A stretch of DNA of 64,000 bases, from contig AP024673.1 in NCBI GenBank assembly GCA_025998675.1, forward strand, positions 1,267,221 through 1,331,220, given 5' to 3'. Positions 40,832 to 51,166 of this stretch are shown one piece after another (within the stretch, counting starts at the first letter, position 1; each line of letters begins with the position of its first letter). A program made the translations under genes and the position numbers. A model generated the notes under the pieces. It was given only the letters and a program-made list of their open reading frames with translations, ran no database searches and was not told where the DNA came from. The stretch comes from Fimbriimonadales bacterium (GTDB taxonomy: Bacteria > Armatimonadota > Fimbriimonadia > Fimbriimonadales > GBS-DC).

Positions 40832-43800
40832 CTACGGCTGGGCGCCGATGCCCAGTATCTCCGCCAGCGACGGCACGCGGACTTCGGGCATCCCCAGCAT
40901 GTATTGCGCGTTCAGCGCTTTATCGATGGTCTCGATGGCTTCGCTGTAGTGGGCGCGGGTATAGGTGTCCCTGACGCGCGGGAGCTGCTTGCTGAGCTGA
41001 TCGCGCAGCTGGCGCAGGTGGTAGCGCGCGAGCATGCGCGCGTCGTCGGGCGCGCCCGTGTTTTTGGTTATCATGTCCACCAGCGTCTGCAGGTGGGCGC
41101 GCTGGAGCAGGCGTCGCAGCGCGGGCACTTCACGCGGCGATTGCGCCTCCGACCAGATGACGCCCTGCAGCGTGTCGAACAGCTCCGCAAGGGTCAGCGC
41201 GTTGCGCTCGTCGACTGCCTTGAACTCGTTGTTCACCACGCGGCGCAGGGTGTCGGGCGCCATCAGGCGCGCCAGCGTCAGCCGCTGGATATTGCTCAGG
41301 AAGTCGCGCACGGGCGCATCGGGCGGGATGGAGCTGCCGCCCCCATACGGGTTCGGACCCAGCTGCAGGTACAGCCCCTTCGGGATGTTGAACGCGCTCT
41401 CCGAGAAGATGTAGGTCGCCAGCAGCTGGAGCGCGCGGCGCTGTTGCTCGCCGCTGAGCGGCTCCAGCGGGGGCTGCGCGTTCGGGTCGCTGGCGAAGTT
41501 GCGCCGAATCTGCAACGCGCCCACAAAACGCGACAGCTGCGTCGCCGCGCGGCTGAAGCTCGCCAGCGTGCCGAAGAAGTAGCGCGTGAAGTCGTAGTAG
41601 CTCTCGTTCGGACCCGGCACGCGCGTGGGCAGCACCTCCAGCAGCTCGTGCGTATCCTTAATCACCAGCTCCCAATACGCCAGCGGGTCGCGCCCCAGAT
41701 CGAAGCGCGTCACATATGGGTCGAACCGATCCGCGTAGTCGTCGGTCTCGTAGGCGAGTTCAGGCTCCGTGTTGCGCTGGGCGATTTGCGTCAGGCGCGG
41801 GCGCTCCGCCTCAGGCGTGCGCGCGTCGGGGAAGATGCGGTAGCCGTACTCAATCGCCCAGTAGTCATACGGACCAATCGTCGGGTTCCAGTAGACGGTG
41901 TTGGGCGCGTGCAACGCCATCTGGTTGAACGGGTCGTACTCCATCACGCTGGCGACGGTGCCGCGTTGGCGCACGCGCTCGCCGTCCTTGAGGTCTTCCA
42001 GGGTGTTCAGGCGGCTGGCGACGAAGTTGTGGCGCAGCCCCAGAATGTGCCCCATCTCGTGCATCACGACGGAGCGGATGTAGTTGCTGACGAACTCCTG
42101 CTCGGAGATTTTGGTCGCGCCGCGCTTGCCCGCCAGCAGCTCCATCATCACGAAGCCCTGCCACGCGCGCAGAGCGGTGTCCTGCGCGAAGGTGCAGGCG
42201 TGGGGCGCGTTGTGGTTCGCATGGTCGCAGCATTCGCGCTGTTCCGCCTCCCTGAACGCCGCCAGCGGGTCAATCTGGCGCAGGAACTGCACACGCGTGA
42301 TGCGCGCCATGTTGCCGTCCACTGTGATGCTGGCGTTCAGAATCTGCCCCGTGAGCGGGTTGGCGCGGAACAGCGCGACAGCATAGCCGTTGGCGGGCGA
42401 GGTGACCCAGCGAATCACATTGTAGCGCATATCCGCGTGGTCCCAGTCGGCGTCGTCGGGCATCTGCTTGACCACAATCGCGTCCTTGATGCCGATTTTC
42501 TCGAACGCCTTGTTCCACTCCAGGATGCCCTCGCGCACGGCGTCGCGATACTCGTGCGGTACGGCGTTGTCAATCCAGAACACGATGGGCTCTTTCGGGG
42601 GCGAGAGTTCGGCGTTCGGGTCGGCTTTCTCCAGATGCCAGCGCAGGATGTAGCGTCGGGTCTGGTCTTCCAGCTCGCGCGTGAAGTCGGTGTATTCGGT
42701 CGTGAAGTAGCCCACGCGCGGGTCGTAGAAGCGGGGCACATAGCCGTTGTTGACGGGCAGCTCCCACAGGTTGTAGTTGACCGTGATGGGCACGCTGCGC
42801 GGGTCCGCCAGATTCGCCGAGCCTGCCAGCCCGCCCAGAATGCCCGCCAGCCCACCGCCGCGCTGCTGCCCCCCCGCAAAGTGGTACGCCGTCTGCACGA
42901 ACACATTGTTCGGGAACGCCTTGACCTGATTGTAGACGGTCTTCTCGCGGTCGATGCTGTAGCTCCCGCCCGCCGCAAGGTTCACAATCTGCTGAATCTG
43001 GATCAGGTCGGAGCGGAACAGGTTGGAGACATCAATCAGCAGCCGCTTGCCCTCGTCTGATTTGGCTTCGATTTTGAACGATTCGAGGTAGGCGTCGGCG
43101 AAGGAGCGACGCACGGAGCGGGCAATCGGCGTGTTCGGGTTCGCCTGGAAGCCGTAGTTGGGCACAACCAGCAGAATCTGCTCATCGCGCTGCACGAGCT
43201 TGAACAGGATGTCGGTAATCGGCGTGCCCGCCGCCAGGAAGAAGGTGGGCAAGCCCTCGCTGACCGTCGCCTGCAGGAAGTAGAGCTTCTCTAACTGGTC
43301 GCGGCGGACCTCCATGTAAATCGTGTCTTTGCCCGCCTCCTTCTTGCGGTAGAGCGTGAATAGCCCCTCCAGCTTCTCGAAATCCTTCGTTACTTCCTCG
43401 ATGGTCTTCTCTTTCTTTTTGGGGTCTTCTTTTTTCTCGCCTTCCGCAGGCTTCTGTTCGTCGGGTTTCTGCTCGGCGGTTGGCGTTTGCGCCTGCGGCG
43501 TCTCCTGTTTGGCGGGCGCGGCGGTTGCTGCGCCGTTCACGCCTTCGGGCAGGGGCGCGCCCGAGATGCGCTCATATTCCAGCTGCGCGGACGCCGCCGC
43601 CTCCACCTCGCCGCCGCCCCAGCTGAGACCTTCGATTTTAGTTTTGGCGTACACCGTGTCGCCCGTGCGCACTTCGATGAGCAGCTCGGACTCGGCGGTG
43701 GTTTTGCTGCCGCCGCCCGCCGTGTAGGTGCTGGCAATGCGCGCGACGCGGACGCCTTTCCATGTCTCAAAGCCCCGCAGGGTGTATTCTATCGTTGCGG

Positions 43801-44302
43801 GCGCGGCGCCCAGTTTGGAGTCGTCCTTGAAGGTGTAGCTCCATTTGTCGCCTGCGCCAACGGGCTGCTCGCTGAACACGACTGCCAGCGTCTGCCCCAG
43901 ATGGCGCTGTTCGGCGTCCTCAGCGATCTCCTCAAGGGTGCTTTCGCGGCTGATGACCTCGCCGTTGGGCTTGACAACCGTGGTGACCTTCCCGCTCAAC
44001 ACCTCGTCGGGCGCGGGCATCGTGCGCCCGCCAAAGCTCATCTCGTAAGACTCGGTGGTCTGTTCCTGGGTGATGTTGCCTTCGGGCGAAACGGCAACGA
44101 TTTTCTGTGCGACAACAGAGGTAAGCTCTAAATTGAAAGTGTTGCCTGCCGCTTCGATGCTGATGGTTCCCGAAAGTCGGTAGCGCATCGTCTGTCCCGC
44201 CTGCGCTTTGTATTGCAGCAGCACTTTCTCCTGCGCAGATGCGCCCAGCGACACGGCAAGCAAGAGCAACCACAGTGTGATGAACCGTCGTTGTTTCAGC
44301 AT
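40832..44302 (-). CDS. Large exported metzincin-type zinc metalloprotease
   Basis: The 1156-residue protein has a signal peptide (to about residue 23), an N-terminal beta-rich domain (25-260), a charged Pro/Glu/Lys linker (270-305) and a protease part like the DUF5117/DUF4953 family. The full metzincin motif HEMGHILGLRH begins near residue 748. Secretion is likely, and substrates are unknown. GGAGGG precedes the start, with a TATAGT upstream. A family A element ends 9 bases beyond the stop. Confidence 0.88.
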   Translation of the reverse strand: MLKQRRFITLWLLLLAVSLGASAQEKVLLQYKAQAGQTMRYRLSGTISIEAAGNTFNLELTSVVAQKIVAVSPEGNITQEQTTESYEMSFGGRTMPAPDEVLSGKVTTVVKPNGEVISRESTLEEIAEDAEQRHLGQTLAVVFSEQPVGAGDKWSYTFKDDSKLGAAPATIEYTLRGFETWKGVRVARIASTYTAGGGSKTTAESELLIEVRTGDTVYAKTKIEGLSWGGGEVEAAASAQLEYERISGAPLPEGVNGAATAAPAKQETPQAQTPTAEQKPDEQKPAEGEKKEDPKKKEKTIEEVTKDFEKLEGLFTLYRKKEAGKDTIYMEVRRDQLEKLYFLQATVSEGLPTFFLAAGTPITDILFKLVQRDEQILLVVPNYGFQANPNTPIARSVRRSFADAYLESFKIEAKSDEGKRLLIDVSNLFRSDLIQIQQIVNLAAGGSYSIDREKTVYNQVKAFPNNVFVQTAYHFAGGQQRGGGLAGILGGLAGSANLADPRSVPITVNYNLWELPVNNGYVPRFYDPRVGYFTTEYTDFTRELEDQTRRYILRWHLEKADPNAELSPPKEPIVFWIDNAVPHEYRDAVREGILEWNKAFEKIGIKDAIVVKQMPDDADWDHADMRYNVIRWVTSPANGYAVALFRANPLTGQILNASITVDGNMARITRVQFLRQIDPLAAFREAEQRECCDHANHNAPHACTFAQDTALRAWQGFVMMELLAGKRGATKISEQEFVSNYIRSVVMHEMGHILGLRHNFVASRLNTLEDLKDGERVRQRGTVASVMEYDPFNQMALHAPNTVYWNPTIGPYDYWAIEYGYRIFPDARTPEAERPRLTQIAQRNTEPELAYETDDYADRFDPYVTRFDLGRDPLAYWELVIKDTHELLEVLPTRVPGPNESYYDFTRYFFGTLASFSRAATQLSRFVGALQIRRNFASDPNAQPPLEPLSGEQQRRALQLLATYIFSESAFNIPKGLYLQLGPNPYGGGSSIPPDAPVRDFLSNIQRLTLARLMAPDTLRRVVNNEFKAVDERNALTLAELFDTLQGVIWSEAQSPREVPALRRLLQRAHLQTLVDMITKNTGAPDDARMLARYHLRQLRDQLSKQLPRVRDTYTRAHYSEAIETIDKALNAQYMLGMPEVRVPSLAEILGIGAQP

Positions 44303-44346
44303 AAATCCCTCCAGTGTTCTGGTATGGGTTCCCCCACAGGCAATTA

Positions 44347-46611
44347 CTATACCTCACGCGGCGCGACGAGCGACCATGCGGACATGCATCGGGCGTAGTA
44401 GCTGCCGCATTCGGGTTCGTTGAAGGGGTTGCGTTTCGCGCCGTCGTGTCGGGCGCGCACGGCTTTCACTACGCGCAAGGCGTCGCGTGTGTAGCCATAG
44501 TCCAGCAGCAGCCGCGCGAAGGCGTATTCCAGCCCCGTCCAGCATTCGGACTGATACGGAAACGGCAGGCTGGGGCGTCCGCCGCGCGGGTAGGTTCCCG
44601 TAATCACGCCGCGCTCGTCGCCTGTGGCGTAGGTGCGTCCGTGATTGTAGTGCTGGTTCAGCGTGCGCGGAAAGTTGTGGCGCAGCACGGCGCGGAGCGC
44701 CCTGCGGATATGGTCGCGCCGCAGTAAATCGCCCAGCCCCGCGCGATTCGCCTTGTATTGCCCAATCAGCTGGTCGATACTGCACACTGCGCCCAGCTGG
44801 CTGTCGTGGTAGCGCGAGTAGTCGCCCCTGCGTGGGGTGGTCATCGGGTGCGGATAGTCGGGCACGGGGCGTATCTGCTGCACATAAAACTCGCCGTTGA
44901 ACAGATTTTCGTCCATCCAGCGGCTGCCGTTCTCGAACAGGGCGCGGCATTTTTGCGCGAATGCGTCGTCGCCGAGCGTGCGCGCCATCTCCTCCATCGC
45001 CCGCAGCGCCGCCAGATACCATGCGCCGCAAATCGGGTTCGGTCCGAAAAACTCCACATCGTAGGTGTTGTGTTGCGCGCCCTCCATCACGCCGTCCTGA
45101 TCGGCGTCCCAGCCGCCAGACTGCCACGCGAAGGCGAGCAGTTTCTGCAGAGTCGGGTACCAGCGTTCGAGCCACGCGCGGTCGCCGTCCCGCCGATATT
45201 GCAGGTAGGCGCGTACAATCAGCCCCATCTGCCCGTCGGCGGCGGCAAGCGCAAACGCCTGCGCCCCCAGCGGCAAATCGAGCCGAAAGCGCTGCGCCCC
45301 GTCGTCCATCACGCCATAGCGCAGGTGCGACTCCAGCATCGAGCGGTGCAGGTCGGGAAAGAGCGACAGGGTTGCATGCTCGTAGTTCCATACATGCGTG
45401 CAGGAGCCGAAGCAGCAGCCTGTGTCGGCGTTGCAGCCCTCGAAGCCGCAGAAGGTTCCGTCTTCCAGTCGGAAGCAGGTCGGGCTGCGCAGCACGGACA
45501 GGCTGTTGAGCGCGGATTCGGCGAACGGCTGCGGATGGCGCGTGATTATCGCCTGCACGAATTGCGCCGTGCGCGCCCACAGGTCGGGCAGGCGCGGGAT
45601 TACATACTCGGCGACTGCCTGCGCGTCTGGAAAGCGCAGCGCGTAATGGTTGCGCACAATCGGGTCGCCCTCGCCGTGCCACCAGCCAATTTCGCGCAGG
45701 TCGCGGTACGGAAAGTGCCAGCAGAGCAGGAACCGCACGCGGGCGGTTTGCCCCGCCTCCAGCGTCAGGGGCGCGGAGAGCGACGACTCCCAGCCGCGTT
45801 CGTCGCTGGGCGGGCAGGGCTGGTCGGGCGCGGCGTCAGGCACGGTTGGGTTCGCCAGCAGCCAGTCAATCAGCGACAGCAGGGTTGCCGACCAATCCCC
45901 GCGTCGGAACGCCCATCGCCGCGCGGCGACGGTCGTCTCGGCGTCCGACAGCAGCGCGAGCGCGCCCCAGCGCGGTGAGTGTTGTTCGTTCGCTTTGCGC
46001 ATCAGCAGCCCACGCCAGCCGTGCGCCTGCGTGAACTCCGCGAAGTTGCCCTTCAGGTCGCGCTGGACGCCGTCGTCGCCGATGCAGTGGGTCAGCGCAA
46101 ACACAAGGCTTGCCGATAGCGGCGTGCGCCCGCGATTGTGCAGCGCAACCGTAATCAGTCCGAACGGCAGGCTCGAATCGTCGGTCGCTTCGGGAATGAG
46201 GGGGTTGAACGCCTCAATCGCGCACTCGAGCGGCAGTTCGGGGTCGCGCAGGCGGGCGCGCCCGAACGGGTAGGCGGCTTCGAACCCCAGCGGGCGCATG
46301 TGGGGCAGCCCCGCCAGCGTCTGAGGCGCGCCATGGTCGGCGTCTAACTGTAGGCGCGTAATCCCCTCCAGCACGCGCAACCGCGCCGGCGCATCGGGCG
46401 GCTGCACGCGCAACAGGATGTGCGCTAACGGCGGACGCCAGCCGCGATGGGGGCGACTCATCAGTTGCCAGTCCACCAGCGCGCCGTCGCCTGCCAGCGC
46501 GAAACAGCCCGTACCTATGCCCCCCACAGGCATCGCGATCGCGCGTACCCGATTGGCGGGATACCGCGCGACAATCGGCATCGCCATCTCCTCTGATAGT
46601 TCACGCGCCAT
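44347..46611 (-). CDS. GH116-family glycoside hydrolase (GBA2-like)
   Basis: The 754-residue protein resembles bile-acid beta-glucosidase/GH116 enzymes. The N-terminal beta domain carries MPVGGIGTGCFAL, and a C-terminal (alpha/alpha)6 barrel carries DGVMEGAQHNTYDVEFFGPN (probable nucleophile Glu) and CSIDQLIGQY (probable acid/base Asp). It probably cleaves beta-glucosides or related sugars; no signal peptide is seen. TAAATT (46618-46623, minus strand) ends 6 bases before the ATG. Confidence 0.87.
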   Translation of the reverse strand: MARELSEEMAMPIVARYPANRVRAIAMPVGGIGTGCFALAGDGALVDWQLMSRPHRGWRPPLAHILLRVQPPDAPARLRVLEGITRLQLDADHGAPQTLAGLPHMRPLGFEAAYPFGRARLRDPELPLECAIEAFNPLIPEATDDSSLPFGLITVALHNRGRTPLSASLVFALTHCIGDDGVQRDLKGNFAEFTQAHGWRGLLMRKANEQHSPRWGALALLSDAETTVAARRWAFRRGDWSATLLSLIDWLLANPTVPDAAPDQPCPPSDERGWESSLSAPLTLEAGQTARVRFLLCWHFPYRDLREIGWWHGEGDPIVRNHYALRFPDAQAVAEYVIPRLPDLWARTAQFVQAIITRHPQPFAESALNSLSVLRSPTCFRLEDGTFCGFEGCNADTGCCFGSCTHVWNYEHATLSLFPDLHRSMLESHLRYGVMDDGAQRFRLDLPLGAQAFALAAADGQMGLIVRAYLQYRRDGDRAWLERWYPTLQKLLAFAWQSGGWDADQDGVMEGAQHNTYDVEFFGPNPICGAWYLAALRAMEEMARTLGDDAFAQKCRALFENGSRWMDENLFNGEFYVQQIRPVPDYPHPMTTPRRGDYSRYHDSQLGAVCSIDQLIGQYKANRAGLGDLLRRDHIRRALRAVLRHNFPRTLNQHYNHGRTYATGDERGVITGTYPRGGRPSLPFPYQSECWTGLEYAFARLLLDYGYTRDALRVVKAVRARHDGAKRNPFNEPECGSYYARCMSAWSLVAPREV

Positions 46612-46669
46612 AGCAGGAATTTACCTGAAGCCGCTGAACGGGAGGCACACTTCTGGAGGCAAGGGAGAC

Positions 46670-47137
46670 ATGCGACCGACAGGCGTGACGGTAATCGGGA
46701 TACTGGGGATTGTGCTGGGGCTGCTGGGACTGTGCTGCAACCTTGCGGGAGTGGGGGTTGCAGGCGCCCTGCCCCAGCTGGCGGAAATGGCGCAGCAGTC
46801 GGGCGGCTCGACGGAAGAACTGCAGCCGCTGCTCGACAACCCTGGATTAGTGCGCTTCACGATGGTCAGCGGTGTATTGGGAATCGTGTTATCCCTCTGG
46901 ATGATTGTTGCGTCCATTTTATTGCTGGGCATGAAGCCCATCGGCTACACGCTCATGATGGGCAACGCGGTGGTTCTGCTGCTCTGGGCGGTTGTGAGCA
47001 GTGTAGTTGGGATTGCGCTGGTGGGCGTGGAGCCAAGCTCGCTGGTCAGCCTACCCGTTCAGATTGCATTCCCGATTGCCGTGCTGATTGTGCTGACGCG
47101 CCCGAACATCAAGCAGGCGTTCGAGCGCGGGTTCTGA
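46670..47137 (+). CDS. Four-helix membrane protein, unknown function
   Basis: The ATG after GGAGGCAAGGGAGAC gives 155 residues with four hydrophobic segments (about 5-25, 65-90, 95-118, 125-145). No conserved motif is recognised. It lies divergent from GH116 and ends one base before the glycosyltransferase gene on the other strand. Confidence 0.75.
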   Translation: MRPTGVTVIGILGIVLGLLGLCCNLAGVGVAGALPQLAEMAQQSGGSTEELQPLLDNPGLVRFTMVSGVLGIVLSLWMIVASILLLGMKPIGYTLMMGNAVVLLLWAVVSSVVGIALVGVEPSSLVSLPVQIAFPIAVLIVLTRPNIKQAFERGF

Positions 47138-47138
47138 G

Positions 47139-49433
47139 CTACGCCGCCGTGATGCGGATGCGCTCGTTGGTCAGCTCGAGGTTGTGCTGCGCCTGCGCGT
47201 GTTTCGGGTCGAGCTGGAGCGTTTGCGCGTAGGCGATTTTGGCGGCGTCGTACACGCCCATACGGAAGTAGCAGTTGCCCAGCGTGAACCATGCCTGCGC
47301 GTTGTAGGGGTCGCGCTCGATGCCCGCGGCGTAGGCGTCCGCCGCCTCGCTGTACGCGCCCAGCTGGTAGAGCGCGTCGCCTGCGTTTAAGAAGGCGTTG
47401 GGGTCGGTCGGATTCAGTTCGATGGCGGCGGCGAAATGGCTCAGGGCGTTCTCGTAGTCGTTGAGCTTCCACAGAGCGCGTCCCCAGTTCAGGTGCATGC
47501 CCGCGTCGGGGGCGTAGCCGCGCGCGGTGTAGGTCTTACACGCCTCCACGAAGCTCCCCCAGTCGCCCGATTCGTGCGCCGCATAGAGCCAGCGCTCCAG
47601 CCACTCCGCGCTGTCGGGCATCGCACAAGCCACCGCGCGTACATAAGGCAACGCGCGTCGATAGTCGCCTGCCTCCCACCACGCCTTCGCCAGAAACTGT
47701 TGCGCCACGAGCGCGTACTCTGCGTGCGTCGCCAGCTGCTGGAAGATGGTCTCTGCCTGCTCGCGTGCGCCCATCAGCAGCAGCGCCTGCCCGTAGTCTA
47801 TCAGCACGAATGGGTCGTTGGGACGCTCCTGAATCAGGCGTTCATAGAGGGGGCACGCTTCTTCGAGGCGTCCCAGGTCGCGCAGGGCGCGCGCGTACAG
47901 GAAGCGCCGCTTGTAGGTCACCACGCTGATGTCGCCCACATAGCCGCTGGCGGGCAGAACGGTCTCGCCGTCGGGTGCGAGCAGCCCGATGCGGATTGCG
48001 CTCTCACGCACGGCGTCCAGCGACTCGATCGCCTTCTGGGCGCACCCCATGCGCATGTAGACGGCGGCGAGCGTGTAATGCACCATCGGGTGATCCATCC
48101 CACGCGCCAGCGCGTCCGCGCCGACCTGCAACGCCTCGTCGTAGCGCTCCAGATTCATCAGCGCGCCAATCCAGTCCGCCCAAGCGTGCCCCGCATAGTC
48201 CTCGTTGCCCAGCAGGTAGGGACAGACCTGCTCCGCCCAGTAGATTGCCTGCGCGTAGTCCCCTACCGTGAAGTAAGTGTTCGCAAGGTTGAACTTGTGG
48301 AACAGATTGTCGGGATCCTGTTGCAGTTCGCGTTCCAGAATCTCGATGTTGCGTTGCGCCTTGTCGCGGCTGTGCATGACCTCCTTGCGGTAGCCCAAAT
48401 GCAGAATCTGCGCCGCGACGGTGGCGATTCGGCGTTTGTCCGCCACGAGGCTGGGGATAATCTGCTCGTGGATGGCGCCCTCCCAGCGGGCGCTGGGCAG
48501 CCGACGAAACAGTCGCACCAGCCGATGGGCGAAGTAGTCCCCCTCGCGAATCTCGTTCAAAATCTCCAGATAGTAGCCGACAAACTGCGGATGGCGCACC
48601 GCGTTCAGAATCGCCTGCTTCGATTCGGGGGTCAGTCGCTCATCCGCGTCCAGCACCAGAATCCAGTCGCCTGTGGCGTGTTGCAGGGCGAGGTTGCGCG
48701 CGGCGGCGAAGTCGTTTTGCCACTCCGTTCGGATGACCTTCGCGCCGAACCGCTCGGCAATCTGGGGCGTGGCGTCCGTCGAACCCGTATCCACCAGCAC
48801 AATTTCGTCTACCACGCCCTGCACGCTTTGTAGACATCCCTCCAGAAACTCCGCCTCGTTGCGGGCAATCATGCTCAGCGTAATCTTCACGCCGACAGGT
48901 TCGTCGGGAATGGGGAACTGATACCGCTCCAGCCAGTGTTCGAGCGTCTGGATGCCCTTGAGCAGAGTGGCGCGGTCGCTCTGGCGTTTCTGTTTTTTGC
49001 TGGAGATAAGACGCGGGTCGCTCGCATGGCAAATCAGCACATTGCGCAGGGGCAACACCGTCTCGCGCAGCCAGTCGGGATGGCGAAAGCCCGCCTCGAG
49101 CAACTGCACCACCAGCGGATACGCCTGCGACTCCTCAGTGAGGTAAATCCAGAGCCATGTCTGGCGCGCCGCGAGGATTGCGGAGTGCGGACACGCCGCG
49201 CGCGCCTGTGTGGTGAGCTGTTCCGCTTCGTCCCAGCGCGTCTGCTGCAACAAGGCGACAATCGCGCCCTCGTAGGCAACCTCGTCAGCGGGATGGCTCT
49301 GCAGATGGCGCATAAACGCCTCATACGCCGCGTCGGGCTGCTCGTCGCGCAGATACACGAACGCCTCATTCAGACTCGCGTCCCACTGCTCTGCGAAGAT
49401 GGGCACGGACTGCTTCACAACAACAGTTGCCAT
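47139..49433 (-). CDS. Family 2 glycosyltransferase with TPR repeats
   Basis: A 764-residue protein. Residues 1-160 are TPR-like. Residues 183-400 form a GT2 GT-A domain with LSMIARNEAEFLEGCLQSV, VDTGSTDATP and LDADERLTP (the metal-binding DxD-like site). Residues 370-764 are more TPRs. The layout resembles bacterial glycopeptide/SunS-type and TPR-GT2 fusions. The acceptor is unknown. The MerR gene lies 29 bases upstream on the same strand. Confidence 0.88.
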   Translation of the reverse strand: MATVVVKQSVPIFAEQWDASLNEAFVYLRDEQPDAAYEAFMRHLQSHPADEVAYEGAIVALLQQTRWDEAEQLTTQARAACPHSAILAARQTWLWIYLTEESQAYPLVVQLLEAGFRHPDWLRETVLPLRNVLICHASDPRLISSKKQKRQSDRATLLKGIQTLEHWLERYQFPIPDEPVGVKITLSMIARNEAEFLEGCLQSVQGVVDEIVLVDTGSTDATPQIAERFGAKVIRTEWQNDFAAARNLALQHATGDWILVLDADERLTPESKQAILNAVRHPQFVGYYLEILNEIREGDYFAHRLVRLFRRLPSARWEGAIHEQIIPSLVADKRRIATVAAQILHLGYRKEVMHSRDKAQRNIEILERELQQDPDNLFHKFNLANTYFTVGDYAQAIYWAEQVCPYLLGNEDYAGHAWADWIGALMNLERYDEALQVGADALARGMDHPMVHYTLAAVYMRMGCAQKAIESLDAVRESAIRIGLLAPDGETVLPASGYVGDISVVTYKRRFLYARALRDLGRLEEACPLYERLIQERPNDPFVLIDYGQALLLMGAREQAETIFQQLATHAEYALVAQQFLAKAWWEAGDYRRALPYVRAVACAMPDSAEWLERWLYAAHESGDWGSFVEACKTYTARGYAPDAGMHLNWGRALWKLNDYENALSHFAAAIELNPTDPNAFLNAGDALYQLGAYSEAADAYAAGIERDPYNAQAWFTLGNCYFRMGVYDAAKIAYAQTLQLDPKHAQAQHNLELTNERIRITAA

Positions 49434-49462
49434 CGGTTCCCCCCCTTGCTGGTCGTTCGGCG

Positions 49463-49810
49463 TCAGCGTTGGGTCGCAGTGCGCTTGCTGCGCTTTGTTC
49501 CGTGCGTCCCGTTGTTGCCTGCGCTGGACGGCTCAGAGACTTGCTGCTCGAAGCGTTCACTCAACTTACGCTTCGCGCCTGCGATGGTGTAGAGTTCTTC
49601 TTTGAGCAGGCGTTTAATCTCCTTGAGTACATCGATGTCTTCAGGGCGGTAGCGTCGCTGTCCGCCTTCCGTGCGCACAGGGTTCAGGAACTCGCTGAAC
49701 TCGCGTTCCCAGTAGCGGATGGTGTGCGTCTCCACGCCTACCAGCACGCTCGCCGTGCTAATCGAGACAGGACGCTTCTCAACAGGCGGTTTCGGTTTCC
49801 GCTTGCGCAT
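49463..49810 (-). CDS. MerR-family transcriptional regulator
   Basis: The ATG at 49808-49810, 6 bases after GGAGG, gives 115 residues. Residues 15-85 form the winged helix-turn-helix (ISTASVLVGVETHTIRYWER, GGQRRYRPEDIDVLKEI). The effector-binding tail is short and basic without cysteines, so it resembles the MlrA/CarA-like helix-turn-helix proteins rather than metal sensors. Co-directional with the glycosyltransferase gene. Confidence 0.88.
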   Translation of the reverse strand: MRKRKPKPPVEKRPVSISTASVLVGVETHTIRYWEREFSEFLNPVRTEGGQRRYRPEDIDVLKEIKRLLKEELYTIAGAKRKLSERFEQQVSEPSSAGNNGTHGTKRSKRTATQR

Positions 49811-49937
49811 TGTTAACCTCCATAGCAAGTAATTTCGAGCCTCTCTGGAACACTTGAGAGAGTGTTCCCGCAGTGGCTCGTGAGGGATTATCGGAGCGCA
49901 ATTGTGAAATCTTCAGAAGACGGACGCACGCTCGGTC

Positions 49938-51047
49938 TCACCCGCGCTCCCATAACTGCAACAACACACGCAGGGGCGCGTCGGTGCGCACGGCGCTGCC
50001 GCAGTGATGCACATGCGAGGCGCGATAGCCCTGCGCGCGCAGGAACTTCACCGCGTCGCGCGTGGCGGGCACGGAACGGTTCAGCCGATCGGCAAGCACG
50101 GGCAGGCTGTAGACAATCGGCAACTCGTCCAGCTCGCGGTTGAGCTTGCTCAGGAAGCGGCGCGCCTCGGTGAAGTGGCTCTCCTGCGCGTGGCGGTACA
50201 TTGCGCTCAGGAACGCATGGGCGTGCAGCGCCCCCAGCCAGAGCGGTCCCGCCCAGCGCACGGTCGTGGACGGATGATACTCATGGTTTACGGGCGCGGG
50301 CACGCCCGCCATCGTCGCTCGATACTCGCCGTCGGGCATCTGCGCGATGAAGCCCAGATGTTCGACATTGAACCCGCGCGTGCCCTTGAACACCCGAATC
50401 AGCGTGCGCCAGCAGTAGCCGTCGAAAAAGCTCAGCATCGGTACGCCGTGCATGTTCGCCTGAAGCAGCCTGCGCTGCACGAAGCCAATCAGGATGCGCA
50501 ACCCAATCTCGTGGCACTCGCGCCCGTAGGCGGAAACGGCGTCGTAGGACTTGAGCGCCTCGCCCCGCTGCGCGCCGCACAACACGGGCGCGTCCGTCGC
50601 CGTGATATAGAGCAGTCCCTCCCAGCGCGCCACGCCCGTCAGGTAGGGCACATACGGCGCAGGCGTGCCGAAGGGGTCCAGATCCACCCAGTCGAAGCGA
50701 CGGTCCTCCAGATAGAAGCGGCACAGCAGCCGTTGCGCGAGTTCGTTGTGCAGCTCCACGCGCGGGTCGTCGGCGACATGCGCGCGCAGCACCTCGAAGC
50801 TGGTGTAGTTCGCATCGTTCACCACGATTCGGGCGACGGGCGCTTCCAGCAGGTAGCGTTTCGTGCGCAGTCCCGCGCCCGCCATCAACTCCAGCGCCTC
50901 CAGCGGTCGCTCCAGTCGTTCGGCCTCCGCCCGCATCGCCAGCACGCCCAGATCGCGCCCCAGCTTCGCGCGCGGGTTGTAAAACACATGGGCGCTCTGC
51001 GGTAAATGGAACTCCGCCGCGCCCTCTTTGTAGACCTCTACCGCCAT
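49938..51047 (-). CDS. trm1: tRNA (guanine-N2)-dimethyltransferase Trm1
   Basis: Trm1 dimethylates G26 (and G27 in Aquifex) of tRNA. The 369-residue protein shows EGAAEFHLP, VFYNPRAKLGRDLGVL, LELMAGAGLRTKRY, VNDAN and the catalytic DLDPFGTPAPYV. It is shorter than archaeal enzymes at the C-terminus. The ATG at 51045-51047 follows a TATAAT by 8 bases (51056-51061, minus strand), so it is probably leaderless. Trm1 is common in archaea and eukaryotes but sparse in bacteria. Confidence 0.9.
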   Translation of the reverse strand: MAVEVYKEGAAEFHLPQSAHVFYNPRAKLGRDLGVLAMRAEAERLERPLEALELMAGAGLRTKRYLLEAPVARIVVNDANYTSFEVLRAHVADDPRVELHNELAQRLLCRFYLEDRRFDWVDLDPFGTPAPYVPYLTGVARWEGLLYITATDAPVLCGAQRGEALKSYDAVSAYGRECHEIGLRILIGFVQRRLLQANMHGVPMLSFFDGYCWRTLIRVFKGTRGFNVEHLGFIAQMPDGEYRATMAGVPAPVNHEYHPSTTVRWAGPLWLGALHAHAFLSAMYRHAQESHFTEARRFLSKLNRELDELPIVYSLPVLADRLNRSVPATRDAVKFLRAQGYRASHVHHCGSAVRTDAPLRVLLQLWERG

Positions 51048-51166
51048 CGGGCGCAATTATACGCGATGGGGCGCCCGCACAGCATGCATGAATCTATCCC
51101 AGATGCACAAGGTACAATTTAAGACAGCGCGCACTGGCATGACACCCACTTCAGAGGATAGACGCT

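Noticed and set aside
40688-43060. A 790-codon open frame on the plus strand
   Set aside because: It is antisense to the metzincin protease with its HExxHxxGxxH motif and has no recognisable domain.
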